A stretch of 64,000 nt of DNA from Aeromicrobium yanjiei (GCF_009649075.1 NZ_CP045737.1:1922001-1986000); one strand, 5' to 3'; positions 25,528 to 34,186 are shown, counted from the first letter of the stretch. Notes: generated by a model not told the origin, from the sequence alone. Numbers and translations: made by a program.

Positions 25528-25541
25528 ATGATTCAACTGAG
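25528..25541. promoter_or_regulatory. Candidate operator, site H (ATGATTCAACTGAG)
   Basis: Matches 9 of 12 positions of ATCAGTnnACTGAT and is almost identical to site J at 34062. It lies midway in the 68-base divergent gap between the racemase-led operon and the dehydrogenase at 25568, so one site could control both. Confidence 0.45.
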
Positions 25542-25567
25542 AATGAATTCCCCAAAGGACTGACGCC

Positions 25568-26716
25568 ATGGCAGCGACCCGCAGTGTCTTCACCCGGGAG
25601 CACGACGAGTTCCGAACCCTCGTCCGAGACTTCCTGAGCCGCGAGGTCGCCCCGCATCACGCTCAGTGGGAGGCCGACGGCCAGGTCGATCGCTCGGTCT
25701 ACGCCGCCGCCGCGAAGGCTGGCGTCCTCGGCTTCTCCGTACCGGTCGAATATGGCGGGCTGGGGGTCACGGACTTCCGCTACAACGCGATCGTCGCGGA
25801 GGAACAATCGCGGTCTCGCCTGCACGGTCCGGCGCTGACGTTGCACAACGACATCATCTCGCCCTATCTGCAGCGACTCACGGACGACGAGCAGAAACAG
25901 CGCTGGCTTCCCGGCCTCGCCGCCGGCGACCTGATCTTTGCGATCGCGATGAGCGAGCCGGGCGCGGGCAGCGATCTGGCCGGCATCCAGACGTCCGCGC
26001 GGCGCGATGGCGACGAGTGGGTCATCAACGGCCAGAAGACTTTCATCTCCAACGGAATCCTCAGCGATGTCGTCATCGTCGTGGCGCGCACCGATCCCGA
26101 CGCCGGGCACAAGGGCTTCAGCCTCATCGTGGTCGAGCGCGGCACCCCCGGCTTCGAGCGCGGCCGCAATCTCAAGAAGATCGGCAACGGCGCCCAGGAC
26201 ACGGCCGAGCTGTTCTTCGACGACGTCCGTGTGCCGGTCTCGAACCTGCTCGGCGTCGAGGGGCGCGGCTTCATCCACCTGATGGAGAATCTGCCGTCCG
26301 AGCGGCTGTCGATCGCGATCTCCGCGATCGCGAGCGCACGCAAGGTCTTCGACGACACGCTCGTCTACGCCAAGGAGCGCACCGCCTTCGGATCGCCGAT
26401 CGGATCGTTCCAGGCGAATCGGTTCGCGCTCGCCGAGATGGACACCGAGCTCGACATCGCCCGTGTCTACATCGACCACTGCATCCAGGGCGTCCTCGAC
26501 GACACCCTGACGGCGGTGGACGCCGCGAAGGCCAAGTGGTGGGCGACCGAGCTGAACAAGAAGGTCGTCGATCGCTGCCTCCAGCTGCACGGCGGCTACG
26601 GCTACATGCTCGAGTACCCCGTCGCGAAGGCGTACCAAGACGTGCGCATCTCCACGATCCTCGGTGGCAGCACCGAGATCATGAAGGAGATCATCGGCAA
26701 GAACCTCGGCGTCTGA
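25568..26716 (+). CDS. Acyl-CoA dehydrogenase, long-chain-type
   Basis: FAD acyl-CoA dehydrogenase of 382 residues. AMSEPGAGSDLAGIQTSA and INGQKTFISNGILSD are present; the C-domain reads LHGGYGYMLEYPVAKAYQD and TILGGSTEIMKEIIGKNLGV. The MCAD-site Glu is absent; the helix-G Glu is in MENLPSERL, as in LCAD. Near-paralogue of the protein encoded at 22388. ATG at 25568 with AAAGGAC 8 bases upstream. A single-gene unit on the plus strand ending at a hairpin, divergent from the racemase operon. Confidence 0.87.
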   Translation: MAATRSVFTREHDEFRTLVRDFLSREVAPHHAQWEADGQVDRSVYAAAAKAGVLGFSVPVEYGGLGVTDFRYNAIVAEEQSRSRLHGPALTLHNDIISPYLQRLTDDEQKQRWLPGLAAGDLIFAIAMSEPGAGSDLAGIQTSARRDGDEWVINGQKTFISNGILSDVVIVVARTDPDAGHKGFSLIVVERGTPGFERGRNLKKIGNGAQDTAELFFDDVRVPVSNLLGVEGRGFIHLMENLPSERLSIAISAIASARKVFDDTLVYAKERTAFGSPIGSFQANRFALAEMDTELDIARVYIDHCIQGVLDDTLTAVDAAKAKWWATELNKKVVDRCLQLHGGYGYMLEYPVAKAYQDVRISTILGGSTEIMKEIIGKNLGV

Positions 26717-26729
26717 ACCAACGACAATA

Positions 26730-26756
26730 GAGCCGGACCCGCCCTGGGTCCGGCTC
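26730..26756. terminator. Hairpin terminator
   Basis: Perfect 11-base stem GAGCCGGACCC / GGGTCCGGCTC with a 5-base loop, between the dehydrogenase stop at 26716 and the convergent thiolase stop at 26785. No T tract, as is common in this GC range. Confidence 0.7.
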
Positions 26757-26784
26757 CATCGTGCGTGTGACGAGATCGGGCCGA

Positions 26785-27945
26785 TCAGCTGAGCAGCTCG
26801 ATGATCGTGCCGTTGGCCATGCCGCCACCTTCGCACATGGTCTGGTAGCCGTACTGGATCCCGTTGTCGCGCATGTGATGGACGAGTGTCGTCATGATGC
26901 GGGCGCCGGAGCCGCCCAGCGGATGCCCGATCGCGATCGCGCCGCCGTTGGGGTTGAGCCGCTCGATGTCGGCGCCGGTCTCGGCCAGCCAGGCCATCGG
27001 CACCGGCGCGAACGCCTCGTTGACCTCGAACGCACCGATCTGATCGATCGTCAGACCCGACTTCTTGAGCGCCTTGTGCGTGACCGGGATGGGCGCGCTG
27101 AGCATCATGATCGGATCGTCGCCGGCCAGCACCGCGGTGTGGATGCGGGCGATGGGGGTCAAGCCGAGCTCGGCAGCCTTCTCCGACGTCATCATGAGCA
27201 GCCCGGCCGCGCCGTCGCTGATCTGCGAGGCGTTGCCCGCGTGAATGACCCCGTCCTCCTTGAACACCGGCTTGAGCTTCGAGAGGGTCTCGACCGATGT
27301 TCCGCGGCGCAGGCCCTCGTCGACGCTGAAGACCGTCCCGTCCGCGAGGGTGACGGGCGCGATCTGCGACTCGAACCGTCCCCCGTCGATCGCGGCGGCA
27401 AGCCGTTCGTGGGAGCGCGCCGAGTACTCGTCCAGCGCTTCGCGGCTCAGGGCCCACTTCTCGGCCATCATCTCGGCGCCGACTCCCTGGTTGAACGAGA
27501 CGCCGTAGCGCTCCTGGACGGCAGGGCTGCTGGGAGAGCCGAGCGAGCCGTCGCCGAGCGAGGAGCCCATCGGCACCGAGCTCATGTTCTCGACGCCACC
27601 CGCGACCGCGATGTCGTACTGCCCCGAGACCAAGCCGGCGGCGACGAAGTGCACCGACTGCTGCGAGGAGCCGCACTGGCGGTCGATCGTCGTGGCGGGA
27701 ACCGACTCGGGCCAGCCGGCAGCGAGGACCGCATTGCGGCCGATGTTCTGCGACTGCTGCCCGACCTGCTGGACGCATCCCCAGACGACGTCGTCGACGA
27801 GCGCGGGATCGAGGGCGTTGCGCTCGGTCAGGCTGCGAAGGATGTGGGCGGAAAGCTCGGCGGCGTGGACGGATGCGAGCGAACCGTTGCGCCTCCCGAC
27901 CGGAGTACGGACTGCATCGACGATAACTGCGTCGCGTGTGGACAC
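26785..27945 (-). CDS. Thiolase, steroid/long-chain FadA-like
   Basis: Thiolase of 386 residues. Nucleophilic Cys91 is in IDRQCGSSQQSVHF, the FEVNEAFAPVP segment follows, then IAIGHPLGGSGARIM with the catalytic His and MCEGGGMANG with the second Cys. The RQCGSSQQ version of the active site is the one I associate with FadA5-type thiolases of actinobacterial side-chain degradation. GTG at 27945 follows GAGGAGG by 5 bases; the longer frame to 27993 overlaps the candidate operator and is rejected. Divergent from the thioesterase at 28080. Confidence 0.87.
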   Translation of the reverse strand: MSTRDAVIVDAVRTPVGRRNGSLASVHAAELSAHILRSLTERNALDPALVDDVVWGCVQQVGQQSQNIGRNAVLAAGWPESVPATTIDRQCGSSQQSVHFVAAGLVSGQYDIAVAGGVENMSSVPMGSSLGDGSLGSPSSPAVQERYGVSFNQGVGAEMMAEKWALSREALDEYSARSHERLAAAIDGGRFESQIAPVTLADGTVFSVDEGLRRGTSVETLSKLKPVFKEDGVIHAGNASQISDGAAGLLMMTSEKAAELGLTPIARIHTAVLAGDDPIMMLSAPIPVTHKALKKSGLTIDQIGAFEVNEAFAPVPMAWLAETGADIERLNPNGGAIAIGHPLGGSGARIMTTLVHHMRDNGIQYGYQTMCEGGGMANGTIIELLS

Positions 27946-27988
27946 ACTAGCCTCCTCGTAACTCACCACCAGAAGAGTGATGAGTAGA

Positions 27989-28002
27989 ATCATTTGACTC
28001 TT
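27989..28002. promoter_or_regulatory. Candidate operator, site I (ATCATTTGACTCTT)
   Basis: Matches 9 of 12 positions of ATCAGTnnACTGAT. It lies 43 bases upstream of the thiolase start at 27945 and 77 bases upstream of the thioesterase start at 28080, in the divergent promoter region. Confidence 0.4.
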
Positions 28003-28079
28003 GATGGTAACTCACACATGGTCGCGCGGGAAGTGATCCGCCGTTGGCACAATCGCCAACTGAATATACGCTTTCGCCC

Positions 28080-28970
28080 ATGCAGGAACCCGCTGGACCA
28101 CAGCTGCCGAAGACTCCCATCGACGCGATCCTGCGTCTTGAGCAGCTGGACGATCTGCTGTATCGCAGCATCCCCCAGCCCGGTGCGGGCCGACGGATGT
28201 TCGGCGGACAGGTGGCCGGACAGGCCGTGATGGCCGCCGGCCTGACGGTCCCCGCCGACCGGGTCATCCATTCGGCCCACGCCCACTTCCTGTTGCCGGG
28301 CGATGCCACGATCCCGGTGCTGTTCCATGTCGACGCCGTGCGCGACGGCGGATCGTTCACGACTCGCAGGGTCGAGGCCGTGCAGCACGGCCAGGTGATC
28401 CTCCACCTGACCGCCTCGTTCCAGAAGGAGGAGGCGGGCTTCGAGCATCAAGTGGCAACGCCGAACGTCCCGGGGCCGGACGATCTTCCGACTCCGGAGG
28501 TGCAGTTCCGCGACGACCCCGAGAGCCTGCGCTGGCATGCAACGCTCACTGGCAAGAGCCCGATCGAGTTCCGCTTCCCTGACACGCCGACCCGGGTCCT
28601 TGCTGCTCGAGGCATTGCCGGTCCGCCCCGTCAGTCAGCCTGGACCCGCTCGACGGCACCACTGCCCGACGACAGGCTGCACCAGGCCGCCGCACTGACA
28701 TATCTGTCCGACATTCTCCTGCTGTCCACCGCGCTGGCCCCGCACCGCGTCGTGATCCAGGACCCCGACCTGCAGTTCGCGACCCTCGACCACACGATCT
28801 GGTTCCACTCCCCCTGCCGTGCCGACGAGTGGCTGCTGCACGACCAGGAGAGCCACTGGGCCGGCGCTGGTCGGGCCGTGTGCCGCGGCTCCTTCTTCGA
28901 CCAGTCGGGACGACTGGTCGCGACAACGATGCAGGAGGGCCTGCTCCGCATGCGGTCTCGGCAACAGTGA
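28080..28970 (+). CDS. Acyl-CoA thioesterase II (TesB-like, double hotdog)
   Basis: Double-hotdog protein of 296 residues. The first hotdog has FGGQVAGQAVMAAGL (41-55) and HAHFLLPGD; the second has LTYLSDILLLSTAL and FATLDHTIWFH. Asp211, Thr235 and Gln285 fit the TesB Asp/Thr/Gln catalytic set. It hydrolyses acyl-CoA to free acid and CoA, probably to relieve CoA sequestration. ATG at 28080 is chosen: TATACG at 28065-28070 lies just upstream and no ribosome site is seen, consistent with a leaderless message. TTG at 28044 is an alternative. A second TesB-like gene is at 43920. Confidence 0.82.
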   Translation: MQEPAGPQLPKTPIDAILRLEQLDDLLYRSIPQPGAGRRMFGGQVAGQAVMAAGLTVPADRVIHSAHAHFLLPGDATIPVLFHVDAVRDGGSFTTRRVEAVQHGQVILHLTASFQKEEAGFEHQVATPNVPGPDDLPTPEVQFRDDPESLRWHATLTGKSPIEFRFPDTPTRVLAARGIAGPPRQSAWTRSTAPLPDDRLHQAAALTYLSDILLLSTALAPHRVVIQDPDLQFATLDHTIWFHSPCRADEWLLHDQESHWAGAGRAVCRGSFFDQSGRLVATTMQEGLLRMRSRQQ

Positions 28971-29002
28971 GCCGGCGACGGTTCGTTCTCCGCGATCGAG
29001 AA

Positions 29003-29043
29003 GGCCCCCGACCTCACTGGACATTCCAGTGACGTCGGGGGCC
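29003..29043. terminator. Bidirectional hairpin terminator
   Basis: An 18-base stem with one internal mismatch (GGCCCCCGAC, TCACTGG / CCAGTGA, GTCGGGGGCC) around the loop ACATT, between the thioesterase stop at 28970 and the convergent P450 stop at 29067. Confidence 0.75.
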
Positions 29044-29066
29044 TCCCCACTGCAAGACCTACCGGG

Positions 29067-30269
29067 TCAGACGTCCCAGACCAGCGGCAGCGCGGTCAGC
29101 CCGAGCTGGCCTCCGGTCTCCATCAGCTCCGCGCCGTCGGCGACGCGGTAGCTGGGGATGCGCTTGTGCCACTCCTCCAGGCCGATCTTGAGCTCACGAC
29201 GCGCCAGGTGCGATCCGAGGCAGCGGTGCGGGCCCGCCCCGAACGCGATGTGGTTGTTCGGGCTGCGATCGATCTTGACGGTACGCGCATCCTCGAACTC
29301 GGCACTGTCGCGGGTCGAGGCGTACAGCGGGATCTGGACCATGTCGCCGGCCTTCATCGGGCAGCCCTGGATCTCGACGTCCTTCATCACCTTGCGGGCG
29401 GGCGAGACGATCGCGTACGCACGCACGAACTCCTCGATCGCCGTGGGGATCAGCTCGGGCTCGGCCACGATCCGCTCGCGGTCTGCCGGGTTGTTGGCCA
29501 GGTGCAGGAACGACCACCCGAGCGTCACCGAGACGGTGTCCATGCCGGCCATGAACATCAGCAGGCAGAACGAGAGCAGGTCCTCGTCGCTCACCGGCTT
29601 GCCGTCGACCTCGAACTTCATCGCCTTGCTGACGATGTCGTCCTTCGGCTCCTCGCGGCGCTCGGCGACAACCTGGGCGAACCGTGTCATCACCGCACCC
29701 ATCGCGGCGATGCGCGCCTCGCCGCCCTCGGGGCCGCGCGCGGTGTGCAGGATCGCGTGCTCCCACTCCATGAACTGGTCGAGCTCCTCGACCGGGAGAC
29801 CGATCAGCTCAAGGAAGATCGACGTCGGGAACTGCTGGGCGAAGTCGGCCATGAAGTCGCAGGAGCCCTTGTCCTTGATGGCCTCGATCAGGTCGACCGC
29901 CCGCTGACGGACCTTGGCGTCGAGCAGCTCGGTCTGCTTGGGCGAGAACAGCGGTCCGAGCTGCTTGCGCCACTGCAGGTGCTCGTCGCCGTCGAGCATC
30001 TCCGGGATCCACTTGTAGCTCGGGTTCGGATCGACCGGGGTGACGACGCTGTTGGAGAAGGTCTCGGGCGACTGCAGGATCTCCAGGATGCCTTCGTGAT
30101 TGATCATCGACCAGAAGCCGTTGGCGAAGTCGTTGCGGAACCACGGGAACTGCTCGCGCAGCTCGTCATAGGTCCGGGTCCAGGTGCCGGCGGGCTTGTG
30201 CTCGCTGTAGTCGAAGTTCAGGACGGGGCACTCCGCCGTGCTCTGGTCGGTGGTGTCGGTCGCACTCAT
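29067..30269 (-). CDS. Cytochrome P450 monooxygenase
   Basis: Soluble class I-type P450 of 400 residues. I-helix AGMDT is at 241-245 with the oxygen-activating Asp-Thr, the K-helix ExxR is Glu280-Arg283, and the heme loop FGAGPHRCLG has Cys350 as ligand. The C-terminus TALPLVWDV resembles that of P450cam (CYP101), a loose resemblance. It would hydroxylate a hydrophobic compound using electrons from the nearby ferredoxins. ATG at 30269 with AAGGAG 6 bases upstream. Downstream of the ferredoxin reductase gene with a 145-base gap that contains the palindrome AGCGATATCGCT, so it may have its own promoter. Likely the entry enzyme of the pathway. Confidence 0.92.
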   Translation of the reverse strand: MSATDTTDQSTAECPVLNFDYSEHKPAGTWTRTYDELREQFPWFRNDFANGFWSMINHEGILEILQSPETFSNSVVTPVDPNPSYKWIPEMLDGDEHLQWRKQLGPLFSPKQTELLDAKVRQRAVDLIEAIKDKGSCDFMADFAQQFPTSIFLELIGLPVEELDQFMEWEHAILHTARGPEGGEARIAAMGAVMTRFAQVVAERREEPKDDIVSKAMKFEVDGKPVSDEDLLSFCLLMFMAGMDTVSVTLGWSFLHLANNPADRERIVAEPELIPTAIEEFVRAYAIVSPARKVMKDVEIQGCPMKAGDMVQIPLYASTRDSAEFEDARTVKIDRSPNNHIAFGAGPHRCLGSHLARRELKIGLEEWHKRIPSYRVADGAELMETGGQLGLTALPLVWDV

Positions 30270-30361
30270 GAAAGCTCCTTGAAGATGTGTCAGCCAACGC
30301 GCCGAAGGCGCACCCTGGGGTCGGGCTCCTCCAAGCATGGCCCACTGTGACGCCGGTTACA

Positions 30362-30373
30362 AGCGATATCGCT
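30362..30373. promoter_or_regulatory. Perfect palindrome AGCGATATCGCT upstream of P450
   Basis: Perfect 12-base palindrome in the 145-base gap between the ferredoxin reductase stop and the P450 start, about 95 bases from the start codon. It does not fit the ATCAGTnnACTGAT pattern. It could be a separate operator; function unproved. Confidence 0.3.
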
Positions 30374-30414
30374 AAATGATCGCCCTTGTTTGGCTGATCG
30401 GATGAATCGTCCGG

Positions 30415-31764
30415 TCAGGGTCCCTGCGATACCGGGCTGTTCGATCTGACGCCAGCCGCGTCCAACAGCTCGTCCCAGGTGTCGACCTTGACGTTTCCAC
30501 GCCCGTGGGTCTCTCCGTGGAGCGCTTCGTGGGCGGCGATGGCGGTCCATGAGCTCCGATCGACGCAGCTGATCCCGCGGTCGCGCAGCAGCTGAGCCAC
30601 GCCCGGCTTGAGCCCTCCCGCGTCGTACATGCCGCCGGCAATGTCCGCCTTGAGGCTCTCGACGGCATCCTCGGCATCGGCGCGGTTCGTGCCCAGGATG
30701 CCCGTGGGGCCCCGCTTCACCCACCCGACCACGTACTCCCCCATGCTCGGAGCGCCGGACCGGACGACACGGCTCGCCTCGGACGGGATGGTCGCGGTCT
30801 CCTCGTCGAACGGCACTCCGGGAAAGGGCAGCGCCCGGTAGCCAACGGACCGCAGCATCATCTGAGCATCGAGGTCCCACTGTCTCGTCTCCCCCCCGAT
30901 CGACTCCTCGACCCGGAGGCCGGACATCGCCCCCTGGCCCATGACCTCGACCGGGCGGGTGTCGAAGTGCAGGTGCAACCGGCGGCCGGCGCCCGTCAGC
31001 TCGCGCTCGGCCCACCCCGCAAGGACCTTGAGGTTCCGCTTGACCGCGGGCGTGTGGCCATCCGGATCGATGCCCTCGAGGTGGCGGGGATCCAGCACGA
31101 CGTCGACACCGTCCAGCTCACCCAGCTCCCGTAGCTCCTTGGTCGTGAACTTCGCGTACTGAGGGCCCCGACGGCCGAAGACGTGAACGTCCCGGACCTT
31201 GTTGCCTCGAAGAACCTCAAGGACACGGTGAGGCACATCCGTGATCGCGAAGTCATCCGCCGACTTGAGCAGGATGCGGGCGACGTCCAGAGCGACGTTG
31301 CCGGCGCCGATGATCGCGACAGACTCCGCCTCCAGCGCATCGAAGCGGTCACCTTCGGGGTGGCCGTTGTACCACTTGACGAACGACGTCGCGGAGATGC
31401 TGCCGGGTAGATCCTCGCCCGGAATGCCGAGACGGCGATCGCTGCTGGCTCCGGTCGCGTAGACCACGGCGTCGTAGTTCGCGCGGATCTCCTCGACCGT
31501 CACATCGTTGCCGACGTCGACATTGCACAACAGGTTGACGTCGGGACGATCGAGGATCTCTTCGAAGGTCGCGCCGGCCGCCTTGATGTTCGGATGGTCG
31601 GGGGCGACGCCGTACCTGAGCAGTCCCAAGGGGGTCGGCAGCCGCTCGATCAGATCAACGACAATCTGCCCCCCGTCGCCGTACGTCAGGTGATCGGCGG
31701 TGAAGAACCCAGCCGGCCCCGCTCCCACGATCGCGACGCGAGTGAACTGCTTCGGACTTGCCAT
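30415..31764 (-). CDS. Ferredoxin-NADP+ reductase, adrenodoxin reductase/FprA type
   Basis: Flavoprotein of 449 residues, the usual length for FprA. FAD-binding VAIVGAGPAGFFTAD lies at residues 9-23, then GVAPDHPNIK (typical of the family), an NADP-binding IIGAGNVALDVARILL and the C-terminal YVVGWVKRGPTGILGTNRADAEDAVESL. It transfers electrons from NADPH to ferredoxin. ATG at 31764 follows AGGAG by 8 bases; the longer upstream frame is arginine-rich and rejected. It lies between the P450 (downstream, same strand) and the 7Fe ferredoxin (divergent), so it very likely feeds the P450. Confidence 0.9.
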   Translation of the reverse strand: MASPKQFTRVAIVGAGPAGFFTADHLTYGDGGQIVVDLIERLPTPLGLLRYGVAPDHPNIKAAGATFEEILDRPDVNLLCNVDVGNDVTVEEIRANYDAVVYATGASSDRRLGIPGEDLPGSISATSFVKWYNGHPEGDRFDALEAESVAIIGAGNVALDVARILLKSADDFAITDVPHRVLEVLRGNKVRDVHVFGRRGPQYAKFTTKELRELGELDGVDVVLDPRHLEGIDPDGHTPAVKRNLKVLAGWAERELTGAGRRLHLHFDTRPVEVMGQGAMSGLRVEESIGGETRQWDLDAQMMLRSVGYRALPFPGVPFDEETATIPSEASRVVRSGAPSMGEYVVGWVKRGPTGILGTNRADAEDAVESLKADIAGGMYDAGGLKPGVAQLLRDRGISCVDRSSWTAIAAHEALHGETHGRGNVKVDTWDELLDAAGVRSNSPVSQGP

Positions 31765-31836
31765 GCTGGCGTTCTCCTTCGACCCGAGGCGCCTCCCACG
31801 GGCGGCAACACGCCGGGGACGTACGCCTAACTTAGT

Positions 31837-31851
31837 GTTAATATAACTGAA
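31837..31851. promoter_or_regulatory. AT-rich palindrome GTTAATATAAC in divergent promoter
   Basis: GTTA-ATA-TAAC at 31837-31847, continued by CTGA. The ATATAACT core is shared with site L at 42968, and TTAATATAA is shared with 34187-34199. It lies between the ferredoxin reductase and the 7Fe ferredoxin. It may be a weak (7 of 12) member of the operator set or only a -10 region. Confidence 0.25.
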
Positions 31852-31912
31852 TAAGTGAGTCGCGTCACGAGGCCTCGCGACCACGTTTCGACCAGAGCCC
31901 TCAGGAGGTTCG

Positions 31913-32239
31913 ATGACCTACGTAATCACCGACGCATGCGTCGATGTCATGGACAGGTCGTGCATCCGGGAATGCCCCGTCGACTGCATCTACGAGGGCA
32001 AACGCCAGGTCTACGTGCATCCCGATGAGTGCATCGACTGCGGTGCGTGCGAGGCGGTCTGCCCCCAGGATGCGATCTTCTACGAGGCCGACATGCCCGA
32101 TGAGCTGAGCGTCATGGTCGAGCGACAGGCGAGCATGTTCGTCTCCCTCGGACGACTGGGCGGGGCTCGCAAGTTCGGCCCGCTCGGCAAGGACCACCCG
32201 GACGTCGAGGCGCTGCCTCCTCGTACCCCCAACGACTGA
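31913..32239 (+). CDS. 7Fe ferredoxin (3Fe-4S plus 4Fe-4S)
   Basis: Ferredoxin of 108 residues. Cysteines at 9, 17, 21, 25, 40, 43, 46 and 50 give the spacing of 7Fe/8Fe bacterial ferredoxins (C-x7-C-x3-CP, then CxxCxxC-x3-CP). The long acidic C-terminal tail is normal for actinobacterial FdxC-type proteins. It carries electrons from the FprA-type reductase, next to which it is divergently transcribed, to the P450 or another oxygenase. AGGAGG lies about 4-5 bases before the ATG. A hairpin terminator follows. Confidence 0.9.
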   Translation: MTYVITDACVDVMDRSCIRECPVDCIYEGKRQVYVHPDECIDCGACEAVCPQDAIFYEADMPDELSVMVERQASMFVSLGRLGGARKFGPLGKDHPDVEALPPRTPND

Positions 32240-32259
32240 GCACAGCACACGAACGACAA

Positions 32260-32296
32260 AGCTGGCCCCACCTGGATGATCCGGGTGGGGCCAGCT
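32260..32296. terminator. Bidirectional hairpin terminator
   Basis: 13-base stem AGCTGGCCCCACC / GGTGGGGCCAGCT with a loop of about 11 bases and following CTGTTC, between the convergent ferredoxin genes ending at 32239 and 32315. Confidence 0.75.
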
Positions 32297-32314
32297 CTGT
32301 TCAGCGACTCGTGA

Positions 32315-32503
32315 TCAGATCGCGGCGATCGCCCGCTCCGGGCAGGACGCCGCCCCAGCTCGTGCCCTGTCCTCCGCGCCGGCGGGGACCTCTTCCTCCG
32401 TCACGGCGGAGTAGCCGAGGTCGTCCAGCGGGAACAGCTCCGCGTCGGCCGCATAGCAGCGAGCGTGCCCCGAGCACTTGTCCTGGTTGACTGCAATCTT
32501 CAT
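32315..32503 (-). CDS. [3Fe-4S]-type ferredoxin, P450 partner
   Basis: Small ferredoxin of 62 residues with Cys10, Cys16 and Cys54 in the pattern KCSGHARC ... SCPERAI. His13 replaces the second cysteine of a 4Fe-4S motif, the CxxHxxC...CP signature typical of single-cluster ferredoxins encoded next to actinobacterial P450s. ATG at 32503 with GGAG 5 bases before it. Last gene of a two-gene unit after the aldehyde dehydrogenase (45-base gap). The likely direct electron donor to the P450 at 29067. Confidence 0.9.
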   Translation of the reverse strand: MKIAVNQDKCSGHARCYAADAELFPLDDLGYSAVTEEEVPAGAEDRARAGAASCPERAIAAI

Positions 32504-32548
32504 GATGCTCCATTCACTCCGTTCAACGAATCGTGGTGTGTGCCCCTG

Positions 32549-34027
32549 TCAGCCCTCTTTGGCACTCCACGTGATCGACTTGGTCTGCAGGAACTCGTCG
32601 AGCCCTGCCTCACCCCATTCACGACCCAGGCCGCTCTGCTTGTAGCCACCGAACGATGCGTGCGGCGTCACGCCGCCGCCACCACCGTTGATGCCGACCA
32701 TGCCCGTTCGCAGCTGCTTGGCGATCCCATAGGCGCGCACTGGACTCTTGGACCAGACCGCACCTCCGAGCCCGAAGTCGCTGTCGTTCGCGAGCTTGAC
32801 CGCCTCGGCATCGTCCTTGAAGGAGATGACGACGCCCACGGGGCCGAAGAACTCCTCCTGAGCGATCGACATCGAGTTGTCGACGTCGACGAACAGCGTG
32901 GGCTCGACGAAGAAGCCCTTGTCGAGTCCGACCGGACGCCCGCCGCCGTAGGCGATCTGCGCGCCTTCGTCCTGCCCCTTGCGGATCAGCTTCTCGACCT
33001 TGTCGCGCTGGGCAGCGCTGATCAGCGGCCCCATGACCGTCTCGGGATCGGCCGGATCGCCGACCTTGATGTAGTCGAGCGCAGCCTTGATCATGCCGAT
33101 CAGCTCATCCTTGCGCGACTCGTGCACGATCGTGCGCGTCAGCAGCGAACAGCCCTGGCCTGCGTGCACCGTGATGCCCATGATCACATCGCGCACGGCC
33201 AAGGTGAGATCGGCGTCCTCGCAGATGATGTTGGCAGATTTGCCGCCGAGCTCGAGGACGACCTTCTTCATGGTCGGCGCGGCCTGGGCGTACACGAGAC
33301 GACCCACGGTGTCCGAACCCGTGAAGCTCACCAGATCGACCATCGGATTGGTGGTCAGCTCCTGGCCCGCTGCGATGTCGCCGGTCACGACGTTGAAGAC
33401 TCCTGGCGGGACACCCGCCTCATCTGCGAACTCCGCGATCAGGAAGGCCTCGAGCGGCGTGGTGGGCGCAGGCTTGAGGATCACGGTGCAGCCGGCCGCA
33501 AGCGCCGGCGCGACCTTCATGATGTTGAGGAAGAACGGGAAGTTGTAGGCCGAGATCAGCGCGGTCACGCCGAACGGCTCACGCCGGATGACTCCCTGAC
33601 CGATCTGCCCGGCGGCCTCGTTGATCGTCGGCGTCATCGCCTTCTCGTACGGGAACGTGACCATGGCTCGCTCGGCCATGTCTCGGAAGTTGGAGATCGG
33701 GATGCCGACCTGGATCGAGTCGGCCAAGGCCCGGGTCGAGCCGCACTCGCGCATGTTGAGCTGGATGATCTCCTCGCGGCGACGATCCATGATGTCGGCC
33801 ATGCGGAGGAGCACCTCTGAGCGCTCCTTGACGGTCATGGTCGGCCACGGCCCGTCGTCGAATGCGGTACGCGCCGCCTGGACTGCTCGGGCGACGTCGG
33901 AAGAAGTCGCCTGCGGCACCCGGCCGATGACCTCTTCGGTCGCCGGGTTGATGACCTCGATCATCTCCGAGCCGTCGCTGTCCCGCCATGCGCCATCGAT
34001 GTACAGCTTGTACGTATGAACAGCCAT
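32549..34027 (-). CDS. Aldehyde dehydrogenase (NAD(P)+)
   Basis: ALDH superfamily enzyme of 492 residues. Catalytic Glu259 is in LELGGKS, nucleophile Cys293 is in HAGQGCSLLTR, and EEFFGPV is present in the C-terminal half. NPATEEVIGRV and SFTGSDTVGR are standard. It oxidises an aldehyde to the acid that a CoA ligase could activate. ATG at 34027 follows GAGGAAG by about 8 bases; earlier in-frame codons run into a promoter region. Candidate operator J lies 34 bases upstream. Together with the SDR at 34236, it fits oxidation of a P450-made alcohol. Confidence 0.92.
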   Translation of the reverse strand: MAVHTYKLYIDGAWRDSDGSEMIEVINPATEEVIGRVPQATSSDVARAVQAARTAFDDGPWPTMTVKERSEVLLRMADIMDRRREEIIQLNMRECGSTRALADSIQVGIPISNFRDMAERAMVTFPYEKAMTPTINEAAGQIGQGVIRREPFGVTALISAYNFPFFLNIMKVAPALAAGCTVILKPAPTTPLEAFLIAEFADEAGVPPGVFNVVTGDIAAGQELTTNPMVDLVSFTGSDTVGRLVYAQAAPTMKKVVLELGGKSANIICEDADLTLAVRDVIMGITVHAGQGCSLLTRTIVHESRKDELIGMIKAALDYIKVGDPADPETVMGPLISAAQRDKVEKLIRKGQDEGAQIAYGGGRPVGLDKGFFVEPTLFVDVDNSMSIAQEEFFGPVGVVISFKDDAEAVKLANDSDFGLGGAVWSKSPVRAYGIAKQLRTGMVGINGGGGGVTPHASFGGYKQSGLGREWGEAGLDEFLQTKSITWSAKEG

Positions 34028-34061
34028 CTTCACTCTTCCTCGCGCCGGAACCATTAATTAT

Positions 34062-34075
34062 ATGATTCCACTGAT
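34062..34075. promoter_or_regulatory. Candidate operator, site J (ATGATTCCACTGAT)
   Basis: Matches 10 of 12 positions of ATCAGTnnACTGAT and differs from site H (25528) at only two positions. It lies 34 bases upstream of the aldehyde dehydrogenase start. Confidence 0.5.
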
Positions 34076-34186
34076 TAGCCTGTGACGCCGATCATACCTC
34101 GGCCGACCGCGTCAGGGTAGTGGACTCGCGAATAAGCGAATTCAGTCCCCGATCGGGTCCGCGCCCTAGCCAACTTATGGTTAGAT

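Noticed and set aside
25496..27778. 760-residue minus-strand frame running through the dehydrogenase at 25568 and thiolase
   Set aside because: It crosses two better-supported genes in other frames and has low-complexity composition.
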